Assembly (NCBI RefSeq): GCF_011174775.1
Contig: NZ_JAANHS010000010.1
Coordinates: 1 to 64,000 of the forward strand
Length of the DNA stretch: 64,000 bases
From: Rhodobacter calidifons
Lineage (GTDB): Bacteria; Pseudomonadota; Alphaproteobacteria; Rhodobacterales; Rhodobacteraceae
Direction: 5' to 3'
In this document: positions 37,466 to 46,831 of the stretch, in pieces
Position numbering within the stretch: position 1 is the stretch's first letter
Layout: each line of letters begins with the position of its first letter
Notes under the pieces: generated by a model
Databases searched by the model: none
Seen by the model: only the letters and a program-made list of their open reading frames with translations
Told to the model about the DNA's origin: nothing
Program-made: the position numbers and the translations under genes

Positions 37466-38351
37466 GGGAAACAGGATCTGGCAGACGGTGATCGGGCTGG
37501 CGCTCGGGCTGGCGATCCTGGCGCTGGCCGGCGGTTATCTGGGCTGGCTGCATCCGCTGGGCGATTCCCTGTCGGTCGGGCGTGCGCTGGCGGCGACCGC
37601 GATCCTGGTTCTGGCGGTCTTTGCCAGTTTCGCGGGACTGCGCATGGCGGCCTTCGTCGCGACTCTGCTGGCCCTTCTGACCGGGGCACAGGTGCTTCTG
37701 GCCTACAGCTGGCCCGGCCTGCCCGGGCGCTATTCGGTGTATCAGAAGAACCTCCTTTACCGGAACGCCGATCTTGCCGCGGTCGAGAGCGACATCCGTG
37801 CCACCAATCCGCAGATCGTGACCCTCCAGGAAGTGTCCGAGCCGAACCTGGCGCTGCCGGCCCGGCTGAAGGATGCCTATCCGCACCAGCATGTCTGCCC
37901 GGGCGGCCGGGTCGGCGGCACCGCCATCCTGACCCGGCTGGTCCCGGTTCCGGGCACCGCCTTCTGCGCGCCGGGACTGGCCGCGATGCAGGTGGTCGCC
38001 GGGGTGGAAGGGCAGGACCGGATCTGGCTGGTCTCGGTCCATCTGCACTGGCCCTGGCCCTACGGGCAGGGCGATCATGTCGATCGGCTGCTGCCGATCC
38101 TCGACCGGCTGAAGGGGCCGGCGATCATGGCGGGGGACTTCAACATGGTGCGCTGGGGCCATTCGGTCAGCCGAATGGCCGAGGTCCTGGATGTCCGCGC
38201 CGCCGGCCCGACCTTCGGCACCTATGTCGGATGGAGCGATTTCTTCCGCCTGCCGATCGACCATGTCTTTGCCACGCGTGGCGGCCGCGTCGGCCCGCGC
38301 CCTGCGCTGGGGTCGGATCATCTGGGGCTGCTGGCGCTGGTCGAGATCTGA
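37458..38351 (+). CDS. Membrane-anchored endonuclease/exonuclease/phosphatase family protein
   Basis: A 297-residue protein. Three N-terminal membrane helices (about residues 8-85) are followed by an EEP (DNase I-like) domain. Metal and catalytic motifs are visible: QEVSE, VSVHLHWPWP, AGDFNMV, PIDHVF and GSDHLGL. The active domain would face the periplasm if the topology follows related proteins. The substrate (phosphodiester of lipid, nucleic acid or inositol) is unknown. ATG 37458 with GAGGTGGGA ahead is preferred to the ATG at 37413. Confidence 0.85.
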   Translation: MSEGNRIWQTVIGLALGLAILALAGGYLGWLHPLGDSLSVGRALAATAILVLAVFASFAGLRMAAFVATLLALLTGAQVLLAYSWPGLPGRYSVYQKNLLYRNADLAAVESDIRATNPQIVTLQEVSEPNLALPARLKDAYPHQHVCPGGRVGGTAILTRLVPVPGTAFCAPGLAAMQVVAGVEGQDRIWLVSVHLHWPWPYGQGDHVDRLLPILDRLKGPAIMAGDFNMVRWGHSVSRMAEVLDVRAAGPTFGTYVGWSDFFRLPIDHVFATRGGRVGPRPALGSDHLGLLALVEI

Positions 38352-38415
38352 GCCGGTCTTGCCAAGGAAAGGCCGAAGGCACGCCGAAGAAGCGTTCGCT
38401 GCACCTCTTGTCCGC

Positions 38416-38469
38416 TCGTCGGCGACTTCGTCCCTCCTCGCTTGCGTCCAGCCCCGACGAGACGCCGAC
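38416..38469. repeat. Inverted repeat between convergent genes
   Basis: CGTCGGCG (38416-38423) pairs with CGCCGACG (38462-38469). The overlapping left arm CTCGTCGG (38414-38421) can instead pair with CCGACGAG (38453-38460), so two exclusive hairpins are possible. It lies in the 138-bp gap between the EEP gene and dddP and may end transcription. Confidence 0.4.
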
Positions 38470-38489
38470 GGCGACCGAGGAGGGTTTGC

Positions 38490-39824
38490 CTACCCCATCA
38501 GCCGCGTGTCGAAGGGATAGCGGGTCAGCGTCTCGCAGCCCGTTTCGGTGATCAGCACCTGATCCTCCAGCTTGATCGAGAAATCCCCGCCCTCGGGCGA
38601 GACCAGCGCCTCGACGCACAGCACCATCCCCGGCTCCAGCGCCGCGTCGAAGGCGCCGGGGATCCAGCCGTCGGGATAATGGACATAGGGCCATTCGTCG
38701 CAAAGCCCGACGCCGTGCATCTTGCAGCTGTATTTCTGCGCCCAGTATTCCGGGGCCAGCTGATGCCCTTCCATCACCAGTTCCTCGATGGTGACGCCCG
38801 GCTTCAGCCGCGCCTTGTGGTCGGCGATGTGGTCGAGCGCATGATGGAACGCGCTGACCATCGCGTTCGACGGCCGCGCATCGCCCACCCACCAGGTGCG
38901 GCTGATGTCGATGCAGAAGCCATAGGCGCCGATCAGGTCGGTGTCGAAGGCCACGATCTCGTTGTTCTGCACCAGCCGCGGTCCGCATTCCTGAAACCAT
39001 GGGTTGGTCCGGGGACCGGAAGCCAGGAGCCGCGTCTCGATCCATTCCCCGCCGCGCCGGATGTTCGCGGCATGCAATTCCGCCCAGATCGCATCCTCGG
39101 AGACCCTGCCGGATGGCACATTTGCCCGCGTGAAGGCCTCCATCTCGGCAATCCCCGCCTCGCAGGCGTGATGCGCACAGCGTATCGCCAGGATCTCGTC
39201 CGGGGTCTTCACGGCCCGCACCCGTTCGGTCACCTCCTCGCCTTCCTCGACCATGAACCCGATCGCCTCCAGGGCCCGCAGCCCGTGGACCATGATCTTG
39301 TCCACCGCCAGCCGCCGGTTCGTCCCGGCATGGGCGCGCATCACCTCGTCCACCTGTGCGGCAAAGCCCCGGGCGGCCTCGGCGCCCCGATCCCCTGTCG
39401 AGTTGTAGAAGAACGTCGCCCCCGAGCGCAGCTCCTTCACCAGCGGGTTGAAGGTCACCAGGAACGGCGCGTTCCTGTATTCCCACATCACCATATGCCC
39501 GTCGGCGCACAGAAGGCAGGCCCGGAACGGGTTGTGCGTGTTCCACAGCTGCATGTTGGTGGTGTCGGTCGCATAGCGGATGTTCAGGGGGTCGAACATC
39601 AGCAGGCCGCCGTAGTCCCGCGCCACCAGCCCCGCGACCAGGCGCTTCCAGCGGTCCTCGCGCATCCGCGCCAGGTCGGGCAGCTGCAAGCCTGCCGCCT
39701 CCCATTCCCGGAACGCCAGTTGCGTCGGCCCGATCTCCACCCGGTCGTTGTCGTTGGGCGAGCCATCGCCAAGCGTCGCCCCCCGCGACGGGTCGATCTT
39801 GCGGCGGTCGCGGTGATAATCCAT
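38490..39824 (-). CDS. dddP: DMSP lyase DddP (M24 peptidase-like fold)
   Basis: A 444-residue enzyme. DddP cleaves dimethylsulfoniopropionate to dimethyl sulfide and acrylate using iron. The N-terminal half is creatinase-like (KIDPSRGATLGD, MFDPLNIRYATDTTNMQLWN); the C-terminal pita-bread half holds the metal site. Residues D294, D296 (FDTDL), D306 (DISRTWW), H370 (MHGVGLCDEWP), E405 (VEALVS) and E420 (KLEDQVLI) each lie one position before the ligands reported for Ruegeria lacuscaerulensis DddP (D295, D297, D307, H371, E406, E421). ATG 39824 has a strong GGGAGGG site; an upstream frame to 39950 is discounted. Confidence 0.87.
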   Translation of the reverse strand: MDYHRDRRKIDPSRGATLGDGSPNDNDRVEIGPTQLAFREWEAAGLQLPDLARMREDRWKRLVAGLVARDYGGLLMFDPLNIRYATDTTNMQLWNTHNPFRACLLCADGHMVMWEYRNAPFLVTFNPLVKELRSGATFFYNSTGDRGAEAARGFAAQVDEVMRAHAGTNRRLAVDKIMVHGLRALEAIGFMVEEGEEVTERVRAVKTPDEILAIRCAHHACEAGIAEMEAFTRANVPSGRVSEDAIWAELHAANIRRGGEWIETRLLASGPRTNPWFQECGPRLVQNNEIVAFDTDLIGAYGFCIDISRTWWVGDARPSNAMVSAFHHALDHIADHKARLKPGVTIEELVMEGHQLAPEYWAQKYSCKMHGVGLCDEWPYVHYPDGWIPGAFDAALEPGMVLCVEALVSPEGGDFSIKLEDQVLITETGCETLTRYPFDTRLMG

Positions 39825-39942
39825 CTGGCCCTCCCTTTGTGCCAGAGTGCCCGGGCGCGAAACCGCCGCATCGCCATCCGCGACGCGGCGGGTCGCAAAC
39901 GTGTCGGTTGCGGCGGCCTCGCACCCGTGGTCAAAGACCGCC

Positions 39943-40740
39943 ATGGTCAACCCGATGCAAGATGCGCCGATCCTTCAGGACCGGCTTCCGCTTCACCCCT
40001 GGGCCCATCCGGCAACCCGGAGACTGCCCGGCATCCAGCCCGTGCAGGGCCGCGACTGGCTGCGGGTGGACGAGGCCTATGCCGGCCAGATGGCGCTGCG
40101 CGACCGGCTGATCGCCGCACAGCCCGAGGTCGTCCACGCGCTTCTGCCCCAGGCGCGTCCGGCGGCGGAAGAGCTGTATGAAACGATTCTCGATTGGCTG
40201 GCGGCCGAACCGGGTTTCACCCGGACGGCCGGCCACGTCACACGCCCCGACGGTGTGACCGTCGCGCTCGACCCGTCACAACCGCTGGTCACCCTGGGGC
40301 GCCTGGTCCAGCAGGACCTCTGCCTCATGCAGGCGAACGGCGCGGAATACGACCTGACCGGCGCGATCCTGTGCTTTCCGGCCTCCTGGACGCTGGCGCA
40401 GAAACTGGGCCGCCCGATGACCGGCATCCATCGGCCGGTCGAAATCTACGACGACACCCTGGCCGCGCGCGTTCATCGCCTGCTGACCGCGATCCGGCCG
40501 GAACAGCCGCTGTGGCGGATGAACTTCTTCACCTACGACGACTTCATGCTGCACCATCCCAGGGTGGAAGGCGACTGGCGGCGCCAGCCCACGGGGCGGT
40601 CCTACATCCGTTGCGAGCGCCAGACACTGCTGCGCCTGCCCAGCACCCGGGCTGTCCTCTTCGCCATCCACACCATCGTCGTCGACGCCAACCGGCTCAG
40701 CGCCGAGGACTACGCTGCCCTGCGCGAGGCGATGCATTGA
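39943..40740 (+). CDS. Heme-dependent oxidative N-demethylase family protein (DUF3445)
   Basis: A 265-residue protein with the family blocks LPGIQPVQGRDWL, DEAYAGQMALRDRL, QDLCLMQ, GAILCFPASWTLAQKLGRPM, HRPVEIYDD and RMNFFTYDD. Members include the heme subunit of dimethylamine monooxygenase, which removes a methyl group as formaldehyde. The other subunits are not adjacent. The next gene, a flavodoxin-fold reductase, overlaps the stop and could supply electrons (inference). It is divergent from dddP over 118 bp. Confidence 0.82.
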   Translation: MVNPMQDAPILQDRLPLHPWAHPATRRLPGIQPVQGRDWLRVDEAYAGQMALRDRLIAAQPEVVHALLPQARPAAEELYETILDWLAAEPGFTRTAGHVTRPDGVTVALDPSQPLVTLGRLVQQDLCLMQANGAEYDLTGAILCFPASWTLAQKLGRPMTGIHRPVEIYDDTLAARVHRLLTAIRPEQPLWRMNFFTYDDFMLHHPRVEGDWRRQPTGRSYIRCERQTLLRLPSTRAVLFAIHTIVVDANRLSAEDYAALREAMH

Positions 40741-41345
40741 CGCGCTGCCTTCTGATCCATGCCCATCCGCTGCCCGGCAGCCTGAACGCGCACCTGGCCG
40801 CGACGGTCGAGACGCTGGCCCGCGCGCAGGGCTGGCAGGTCACCCGGCGCGACCTGTACGACGGCTTCGATCCGGTCCTGACGGCCGAGGAACGGGCGGG
40901 CTATTATGCGACGCCTCCGGTCACGCTGACCGATGAAAAGCGCGAACTGGCCGAGGCCCAGGTGCTGATCCTGGTGTTTCCGACCTGGTGGTCGGGCTTT
41001 CCGGCCATCCTGAAGGGCTGGTTCGACCGGGTCTGGACCCCTGCTGTGGCCTTTGACCCTGCCCCCGACCTTGGCGCGATGCGGCCGCGACTTTCCAACC
41101 TGCAACAGGTGCTGGCGGTGACCACGATGGGCGCGCCGCGCTGGATCGACTGGCTGGTCCTGCGCCAGCCGCTGCGCCGCGCCCTCTGCCGGGGGATCAT
41201 CCGCCCCTGCGCGCCAAGGGCCCGGGTCCGCTGGCTTGCGCTCTATCAGGCCGAAACTGTGCCGGCCAAGCGGGTTCAGCGGTTCGAGGCCCGCATTGCC
41301 GGCGAAATCAAAGCGATGACACGGAGATTGAGATGCCCGGACTGA
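40737..41345 (+). CDS. NAD(P)H-dependent oxidoreductase, flavodoxin-like fold
   Basis: A 202-residue flavoprotein of the NQO1/MdaB/KefF type: LLIHAHPLPGSLNAHLA binds FMN or FAD phosphate, and VLILVFPTWWSGFPAILKGWFDRVW is the classic second motif. The start appears to be TTG 40737, overlapping the preceding TGA (TTGA), with GAGG 7 nt ahead; no ATG or GTG fits the frame. The end overlaps the esterase gene by 13 bp. The three genes 39943-42208 form a tightly packed operon. Confidence 0.83.
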   Translation: MTRCLLIHAHPLPGSLNAHLAATVETLARAQGWQVTRRDLYDGFDPVLTAEERAGYYATPPVTLTDEKRELAEAQVLILVFPTWWSGFPAILKGWFDRVWTPAVAFDPAPDLGAMRPRLSNLQQVLAVTTMGAPRWIDWLVLRQPLRRALCRGIIRPCAPRARVRWLALYQAETVPAKRVQRFEARIAGEIKAMTRRLRCPD

Positions 41346-42208
41346 TCCGCCGCACCCTTATGATCGGTGGTGCTGCCGCTGCCGCAGGTGGCCTGGCGCT
41401 CTGGCGCTGGCGGGCACCGGGGGCGAAGGACATCGCCTATGGCAATGATCCGCGTCAGGTCATGGACCTGACCTTGCCGCGCGGCACCTCGCCTGCGCCC
41501 ATCCTGGTTATGGTACATGGCGGGGCGTTCAGGGTCGGGGACAAGTCCGACCTTGCCATCTGGCCCGAGATACTGGACGCGGGCATCGCCGTGGTCCGGG
41601 TGAACTACCGGCTGTCCGGCACCGCGAAATGGCCGGCGCAGGGCGAGGATGTCCTGGCGGCCATCGTCCATCTGCAACGCGAAGGCGCGGAACTGGGGCT
41701 TGACCCGTCGCGGATCGTGCTGCTGGGGCAGTCGGCGGGGGCGTTCCTGGCGGTGGGCACCGCGCTGAGCCTGGTCGAGGTCGGTCTGCGTCCGCGCGGC
41801 GTCGTCAGCCTGTTCGGACCGATGGATTTCTCGACCATGGACCAGGACATGAAGACCCTGGGTCGCACGCCGCAGATGGGGTGGACCGACCCGGCGGACA
41901 GCGCGGAAAGCCAGCTTCTGGGCTATGCCGTGGGGGACAGACGCGCCGAGGCCCGGGCGATGGGACCCATCGGGCGTCTGTCGCAGCTGAAAGAGCCGCT
42001 GCCGCCGATCCTGATCCGTCACGGCGATGCCGATCCGCTGATCGCCGATCTCCAGGCCAAACGCCTGCGCGAGGCCTGGCTGGCGGCCGATCCGACCGCC
42101 AGGGTCGATTACAAGCTTGTCCCCGGCGCGGGCCATGGCGGCGAGGCCTTCGAGACGGATCCCGTCAGGACCGAGGTGCTGGCCTTCGTGCGGGCAGCTG
42201 TGGCCTGA
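41333..42208 (+). CDS. Alpha/beta hydrolase (esterase/lipase family)
   Basis: A 291-residue protein. An N-terminal hydrophobic stretch with RRTLMIGGAAAAAGG looks like a signal anchor or Tat-like leader. The oxyanion motif is HGGAF, the nucleophile elbow is GQSAG, and the acid and base are likely in HGDADPLI and GAGHGG. The hormone-sensitive-lipase or BD-FAE class fits. Bases 41333-41345 overlap the flavodoxin-fold gene. The substrate is unknown. Confidence 0.83.
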   Translation: MPGLIRRTLMIGGAAAAAGGLALWRWRAPGAKDIAYGNDPRQVMDLTLPRGTSPAPILVMVHGGAFRVGDKSDLAIWPEILDAGIAVVRVNYRLSGTAKWPAQGEDVLAAIVHLQREGAELGLDPSRIVLLGQSAGAFLAVGTALSLVEVGLRPRGVVSLFGPMDFSTMDQDMKTLGRTPQMGWTDPADSAESQLLGYAVGDRRAEARAMGPIGRLSQLKEPLPPILIRHGDADPLIADLQAKRLREAWLAADPTARVDYKLVPGAGHGGEAFETDPVRTEVLAFVRAAVA

Positions 42209-42224
42209 TCCCGGACCGGGGTGG

Positions 42225-42938
42225 TCAGTCCTCGCGCCCGATTGTCTTGAGGTCTCGGCCGCCGATCCACAGCCACAGGGCCCCGATCAGCGCGAAGGGC
42301 AGGGTCAGGATCACCGTGCCCCAGCCGACCAGATAACCGCCCACCTGGATCACAGCCTCGGCCACGGCGCCGGGCGGGGCAAGCGGGCTCTCCGGCGCTG
42401 CGCCCGTCGCATGGCGTGGGGCGCCGGGCCTGCCGGAAAGATCGCCGCGGATCGCCGCAAGCGGGTCGTCGTCGGTCTTCGGTTCGCTCAGGATCACCGG
42501 GGCGACCTCGCCCTGTGGCGGGTGGGCGGGCATTGGCCCGGGTTCCGGGGGCAGGACGGCCTTGTCCCGGAGCGGTGGCGCAAGCTCGGCCACCAGCGCG
42601 TTGCCGCGCGGGATGTCGGGGTCCGCCGAGGCGCTGGCATGGGACAGCGTTGCAGCAAGGTTTCCGATCCAGGCCGCAACGCGCAGATGCGAGGGGACAA
42701 AGCGTTCCGCGCGCCCCAGCCTTCCGGCCGGAATCCGTCCCGCTCCGTTCTTCACGTTCACCGCCGCCCGCCGCAGGCCCCGCGCCGCCCGGGCATGGAG
42801 GCTTGCCACAGCTTCGCGCGACAGATGCAGGCCTGCCCGACCCAGCGCGCGCAGGTCGAACGGAGGGCGCTGCCCGCCCGAAGCCCAGATCTCCGGCCGC
42901 CCCTTGCCCTGCCGCTTTCTCGACGGATCGAGTGCCAT
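42225..42938 (-). CDS. Hypothetical protein with C-terminal membrane helix
   Basis: A 237-residue protein I do not recognise. The N-terminal 100 residues are basic and helical (SREAVASLHARAARGLRRAA). A Pro/Ala/Glu-rich, probably disordered region of about 90 residues follows. It ends with one or two membrane segments (VGGYLVGWGTVILTLPFALIGALWLWIGG in two parts). ATG 42938 has GGGAG 5 nt ahead. It converges on the esterase operon and stands alone. Confidence 0.6.
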   Translation of the reverse strand: MALDPSRKRQGKGRPEIWASGGQRPPFDLRALGRAGLHLSREAVASLHARAARGLRRAAVNVKNGAGRIPAGRLGRAERFVPSHLRVAAWIGNLAATLSHASASADPDIPRGNALVAELAPPLRDKAVLPPEPGPMPAHPPQGEVAPVILSEPKTDDDPLAAIRGDLSGRPGAPRHATGAAPESPLAPPGAVAEAVIQVGGYLVGWGTVILTLPFALIGALWLWIGGRDLKTIGRED

Positions 42939-43076
42939 ATCCACTCCCGGCGCGCAGTCCCGCCAGCTCAACCGCAGGTTAACTGCCCGAGACAAGGTTT
43001 CCAAGACGTGAATGCCCGCAGCCAACCCATTGATTTCCTGGGGTCGCCCACAAGCGCCGCGCGCGGCGCGCAGTGA

Positions 43077-43100
43077 AAAGGGCGCCCGGGGGCGCCCTTT
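43077..43100 (-). terminator. Terminator of glnA
   Basis: A 10-bp stem (AAAGGGCGCC with GGCGCCCTTT) and a 4-nt loop, 40 bp beyond the glnA stop. On the minus strand the stem ends in CTTTTC. It could act in both directions. Confidence 0.65.
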
Positions 43101-43140
43101 CCTGTCCCGCGCAAGGGGGGCAATCCGCCCACCCTCTGCT

Positions 43141-44550
43141 TCAGCAGGAGTAGTACAGCTGGTATTCGACCGGGTGGGGGGTGTGCTCGTAGGCATAGAC
43201 CTCTTCCCACTTCAGCGCCATGTAAGCGTCCAGCTGGTCGCGGGTGAACACGTCGCCCGCCAGGAGGAAGTCCATGTCCTTCTCCAGCTCTTCCAGGGCC
43301 TCGCGCAAGCTGCCGCAGACGGTCGGGATTTCCGCCAGTTCCTCGGGCGGCAGATCGTAGAGGTCCTTGTCGGACGCCGGGCCCGGATCGATCTTGTTCT
43401 TGATGCCGTCAAGGCCGGCCATCAGCAGCGCCGCGAAGGCCAGATAGGGGTTCGCCGACGGATCGGGGAAGCGGGCTTCGACACGCTTGGCCTTGGGCGA
43501 CTCGGTCCACGGGATCCGCACGCAGCCCGAGCGGTTGCGGGCCGAATAGGCGCGCAGGACGGGGGCCTCGAAGCCCGGGATCAGCCGCTTGTAGCTGTTG
43601 GTGGCGGGGTTGGTCAGCGCGTTCAGGGCCTTGGCGTGCTTCAGGATGCCACCGATGAACCACAGCGCCTCCTGGGAAAGGTCGGCATATTTGTCGCCCG
43701 CGAACAGGGGCTTGCCGCCCTTCCAGATCGACATGTTGACATGCATCCCCGAGCCGTTGTCGCCCTTCATCGGTTTCGGCATGAAGGTCACGGTCTTGCC
43801 GTAGGCATGGGCCACGTTGTGGATGACGTACTTGTACTTCTGGATGTTGTCGGCCTGTTCGACCAGACCGCCGAAGATCATCCCGAGTTCATGCTGGCAG
43901 GTGGCGACCTCGTGGTGGTGCTTGTCCACCTTCATCCCCATCCGCTTCATGGTCGAGAGCATCTCGCCGCGGATGTCCTGCGCCTCGTCGATCGGGTTCA
44001 CCGGGAAATAGCCGCCCTTGTGGCCCGCGCGGTGGCCGTAGTTGCCGCCTTCGGTCACGGTGTCGGTGTTCCAGGCGGCGGCTTCGGCGTCGATCTCGTA
44101 GGCCACCTTGCGGGGGGTCACCGAATAGCGCACGTCGTCGAAGAGGAAGAATTCCGCCTCGGGCCCGAAATAGGCCGCGTCACCGATGCCGGAGGATTTC
44201 AGGTAAGCTTCGGCCTTCAGCGCGGTCTGGCGCGGGCAGCGGCTGTAGGCCTCGCCGGTGTCGGGCTCCACGACGTTGCAATGCACCGCCATGGTCTTTT
44301 CGGCATAGAACGGGTCGATATAGACCGAGCCCGCATCCGGGATCAGCTTCATGTCGGACTGGTCGATCGACTTCCAGCCGGCGATCGACGAGCCGTCGAA
44401 CATGAAGCCTTCCTCGAAGAAATCCTCGTCCACCAGGTCAGCCACCAGCGTGACGTGCTGGAGCTTGCCCTTCGGGTCGGTAAAGCGGATGTCGACGTAT
44501 TCGACTTCCTCGTCCTTCATCAGTTTCAGAGCCTTGGCAACGGCGCTCAT
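43141..44550 (-). CDS. glnA: Glutamine synthetase type I
   Basis: A 469-residue, dodecameric ammonia-assimilation enzyme. Family blocks include [51 protein letters not shown] and [17 protein letters not shown]. The adenylylation site tyrosine is in DLYDLPPEE (about residue 399), so activity is controlled by GlnE in response to P-II. It lies 49 bp after glnB, the usual alphaproteobacterial glnBA operon. Confidence 0.97.
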   Translation of the reverse strand: MSAVAKALKLMKDEEVEYVDIRFTDPKGKLQHVTLVADLVDEDFFEEGFMFDGSSIAGWKSIDQSDMKLIPDAGSVYIDPFYAEKTMAVHCNVVEPDTGEAYSRCPRQTALKAEAYLKSSGIGDAAYFGPEAEFFLFDDVRYSVTPRKVAYEIDAEAAAWNTDTVTEGGNYGHRAGHKGGYFPVNPIDEAQDIRGEMLSTMKRMGMKVDKHHHEVATCQHELGMIFGGLVEQADNIQKYKYVIHNVAHAYGKTVTFMPKPMKGDNGSGMHVNMSIWKGGKPLFAGDKYADLSQEALWFIGGILKHAKALNALTNPATNSYKRLIPGFEAPVLRAYSARNRSGCVRIPWTESPKAKRVEARFPDPSANPYLAFAALLMAGLDGIKNKIDPGPASDKDLYDLPPEELAEIPTVCGSLREALEELEKDMDFLLAGDVFTRDQLDAYMALKWEEVYAYEHTPHPVEYQLYYSC

Positions 44551-44599
44551 CTGACTGCCTTTCGGTTTGGGGTTAGGGTTTCAGGCCGTGAGGCCCGGT

Positions 44600-45049
<450 letters not shown>

Positions 45050-45108
45050 CTAAAATTTGTGCCATGCGCCTGATGTGCGGGCAGTTTGAAAACTGTGGTG
45101 GTTGAAGA

Positions 45109-46806
45109 ATGACCGAACTCCTGACCGCAGCCCAGATGCGGGCCATCGAACAGGCGGCGATTGCCAGTGGCGAGGTCACGGGCCTGGAGCTGATGGAACG
45201 CGCCGGGCGGGGCGTTGTCGAGGCGATCTTCGAGGAATGGCCGGAGCTGCGCGCCACCTCTCACCGGGCGGTGGTGTTGTGCGGGCCGGGGAACAACGGC
45301 GGCGACGGGTTCGTCGTGGCACGGCTTCTGAAGGAGTGGGGCTGGGAGGTGGAGGTCTTCCTCTACGGCGACCCGGAGCGCCTGCCGCCGGATGCACGGG
45401 TGAATTATGCGCGGTGGCGGGGGATGGGGGAGGTGCGGGAAGCCGCGTCTTTCGCTCGTGGTCCGGATGGGACAGAGCTTCACGGCCGTACAATTCCGCC
45501 TGCGGATCTTCTGGTAGATGCCGCCTTCGGCACAGGTTTGTCCCGCACGGTTCCCGAACCCGTCCGCCGCGTCCAGCATGAACACTTCCTGTCGGAATGG
45601 CGTGTCGGGAGAGCGGTTTCCATCGACATCCCTTCTGGCCTTTGCGCCGACAGCGGCGAGCCAATCGTGCCCCAGGACTATGCGGGTCCGATGAACTGGC
45701 CTGCGGCCGACGGATACACCTTCGAAGCGGCACTGACCGTGACCTTTCATCGAAGAAAGCTTGGGCATGTTCTTGCCAAGGCCCAACAATACTGCGGGAA
45801 GGTTGTTGTGAAGGACATAGGGCTTGGAAATCCCATTGTGCCCCACGCGGTGCACGAGGCGAAATCCTGCACCCGAAGTCTGAGTAAGGGAACGAAGGCC
45901 CACAAATACGCCCACGGCCACGCCCTCATCCTTTCCGGCCCCTCCGGGCGCGGTGGGGCGGCGCGGCTGGCGGCGCGGGGGGCGCTGCGGATCGGGGCGG
46001 GGGTGGTCACGGTGGGGTGTCCGCCGGAAGCGATCCCCGAGAACGCCGCGCGGCTGGATGCGCTGATGCTGCGGGGGGTGGCGGATGGGCTGGCGCTGAA
46101 GGAGGCGCTGGCGGACCCGCGGATCAATGCGCTGTGTGTGGGGCCGGGGTTGGGGCTGGATGCGCGGGGGCGGGAGGTGGTGGCGGTGGCGTTGGGGATG
46201 CCCGTCCCGGGCTTGATTGAGCCTGCCCCGGGTTTGACCCGGGGGGACCTCACGCCGGGCGGCGGTGAGGGGGGAAAGGGAGGCCCCGGGTCAGGCCCGG
46301 GGCGGGGTCTCGTGCTCGACGCCGACGCCCTCACGATTCTTTCGCAGACTCCCGATCTCTTCTCGGCCCTGCATGGGGATTGCGTCCTGACCCCCCATGC
46401 CGGCGAATTCGCCCGTCTTTTCCCCGACATCGCCGAGAAGCTGGCGGCCCCCGCCACCAGAGGCCCCGCCTATTCCAAGGTCGATGCCACGCGCGAGGCC
46501 GCAAAGCGCGCGGGCTGCGTGGTCCTCTACAAAGGCCCGGACACGGTGATCGCCGATCCCACGGGGCGCTGTGCCATCAACTCCGCCCATTACGACCGCG
46601 CGGCACCGTGGCTGGCGACCGCAGGGTCAGGCGACGTGCTGGCGGGGTTCATCACCGGGCTTCTCGCGCGGGGGTTCAGCCCCTTCGACGCCGCTGCGAC
46701 CTCCGCCTGGCTGCATGTGGAATGCGCCCTCAGCTTCGGCCCCGGGCTGATCGCCGAGGACCTGCCCGAGGAGCTGCCGAAGGTGTTCCGGGCGCTTGGC
46801 CTGTAG
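45109..46806 (+). CDS. nnrDE: Bifunctional NAD(P)H-hydrate epimerase/dehydratase
   Basis: A 565-residue metabolite-repair enzyme that restores damaged NAD(P)H. The N-terminal epimerase domain carries VLCGPGNNGGDGFVVARLL and DAAFGTGLSR. The C-terminal dehydratase has HALILSGPSGRGGAARLAA, GPGLGLD, LVLDADALT, LTPHAGEFARLF and GSGDVLAGFITGLLA. Residues about 366-400 are a Gly/Pro-rich insertion encoded by palindromic DNA just before the LVLDADAL strand. Bases 45440-45910 have lower G+C and rarer codons than the flanks. Confidence 0.93.
   Translation: MTELLTAAQMRAIEQAAIASGEVTGLELMERAGRGVVEAIFEEWPELRATSHRAVVLCGPGNNGGDGFVVARLLKEWGWEVEVFLYGDPERLPPDARVNYARWRGMGEVREAASFARGPDGTELHGRTIPPADLLVDAAFGTGLSRTVPEPVRRVQHEHFLSEWRVGRAVSIDIPSGLCADSGEPIVPQDYAGPMNWPAADGYTFEAALTVTFHRRKLGHVLAKAQQYCGKVVVKDIGLGNPIVPHAVHEAKSCTRSLSKGTKAHKYAHGHALILSGPSGRGGAARLAARGALRIGAGVVTVGCPPEAIPENAARLDALMLRGVADGLALKEALADPRINALCVGPGLGLDARGREVVAVALGMPVPGLIEPAPGLTRGDLTPGGGEGGKGGPGSGPGRGLVLDADALTILSQTPDLFSALHGDCVLTPHAGEFARLFPDIAEKLAAPATRGPAYSKVDATREAAKRAGCVVLYKGPDTVIADPTGRCAINSAHYDRAAPWLATAGSGDVLAGFITGLLARGFSPFDAAATSAWLHVECALSFGPGLIAEDLPEELPKVFRALGL
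46226..46303. repeat. Palindromic repeat pair inside nnrDE
   Basis: Two C/G hairpins: CCCCGGGT/ACCCGGGG (46226-46244, 3-nt loop) and GCCCCGGG/CCCGGGGC (46283-46303, 5-nt loop). Between them CCTCAC (46248) can pair with GTGAGG (46265). The whole stretch stays in frame and codes for low-complexity Gly/Pro sequence. Confidence 0.65.
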
Positions 46807-46831
46807 GGTGGGCGATTCGCCCACCGTCCGA

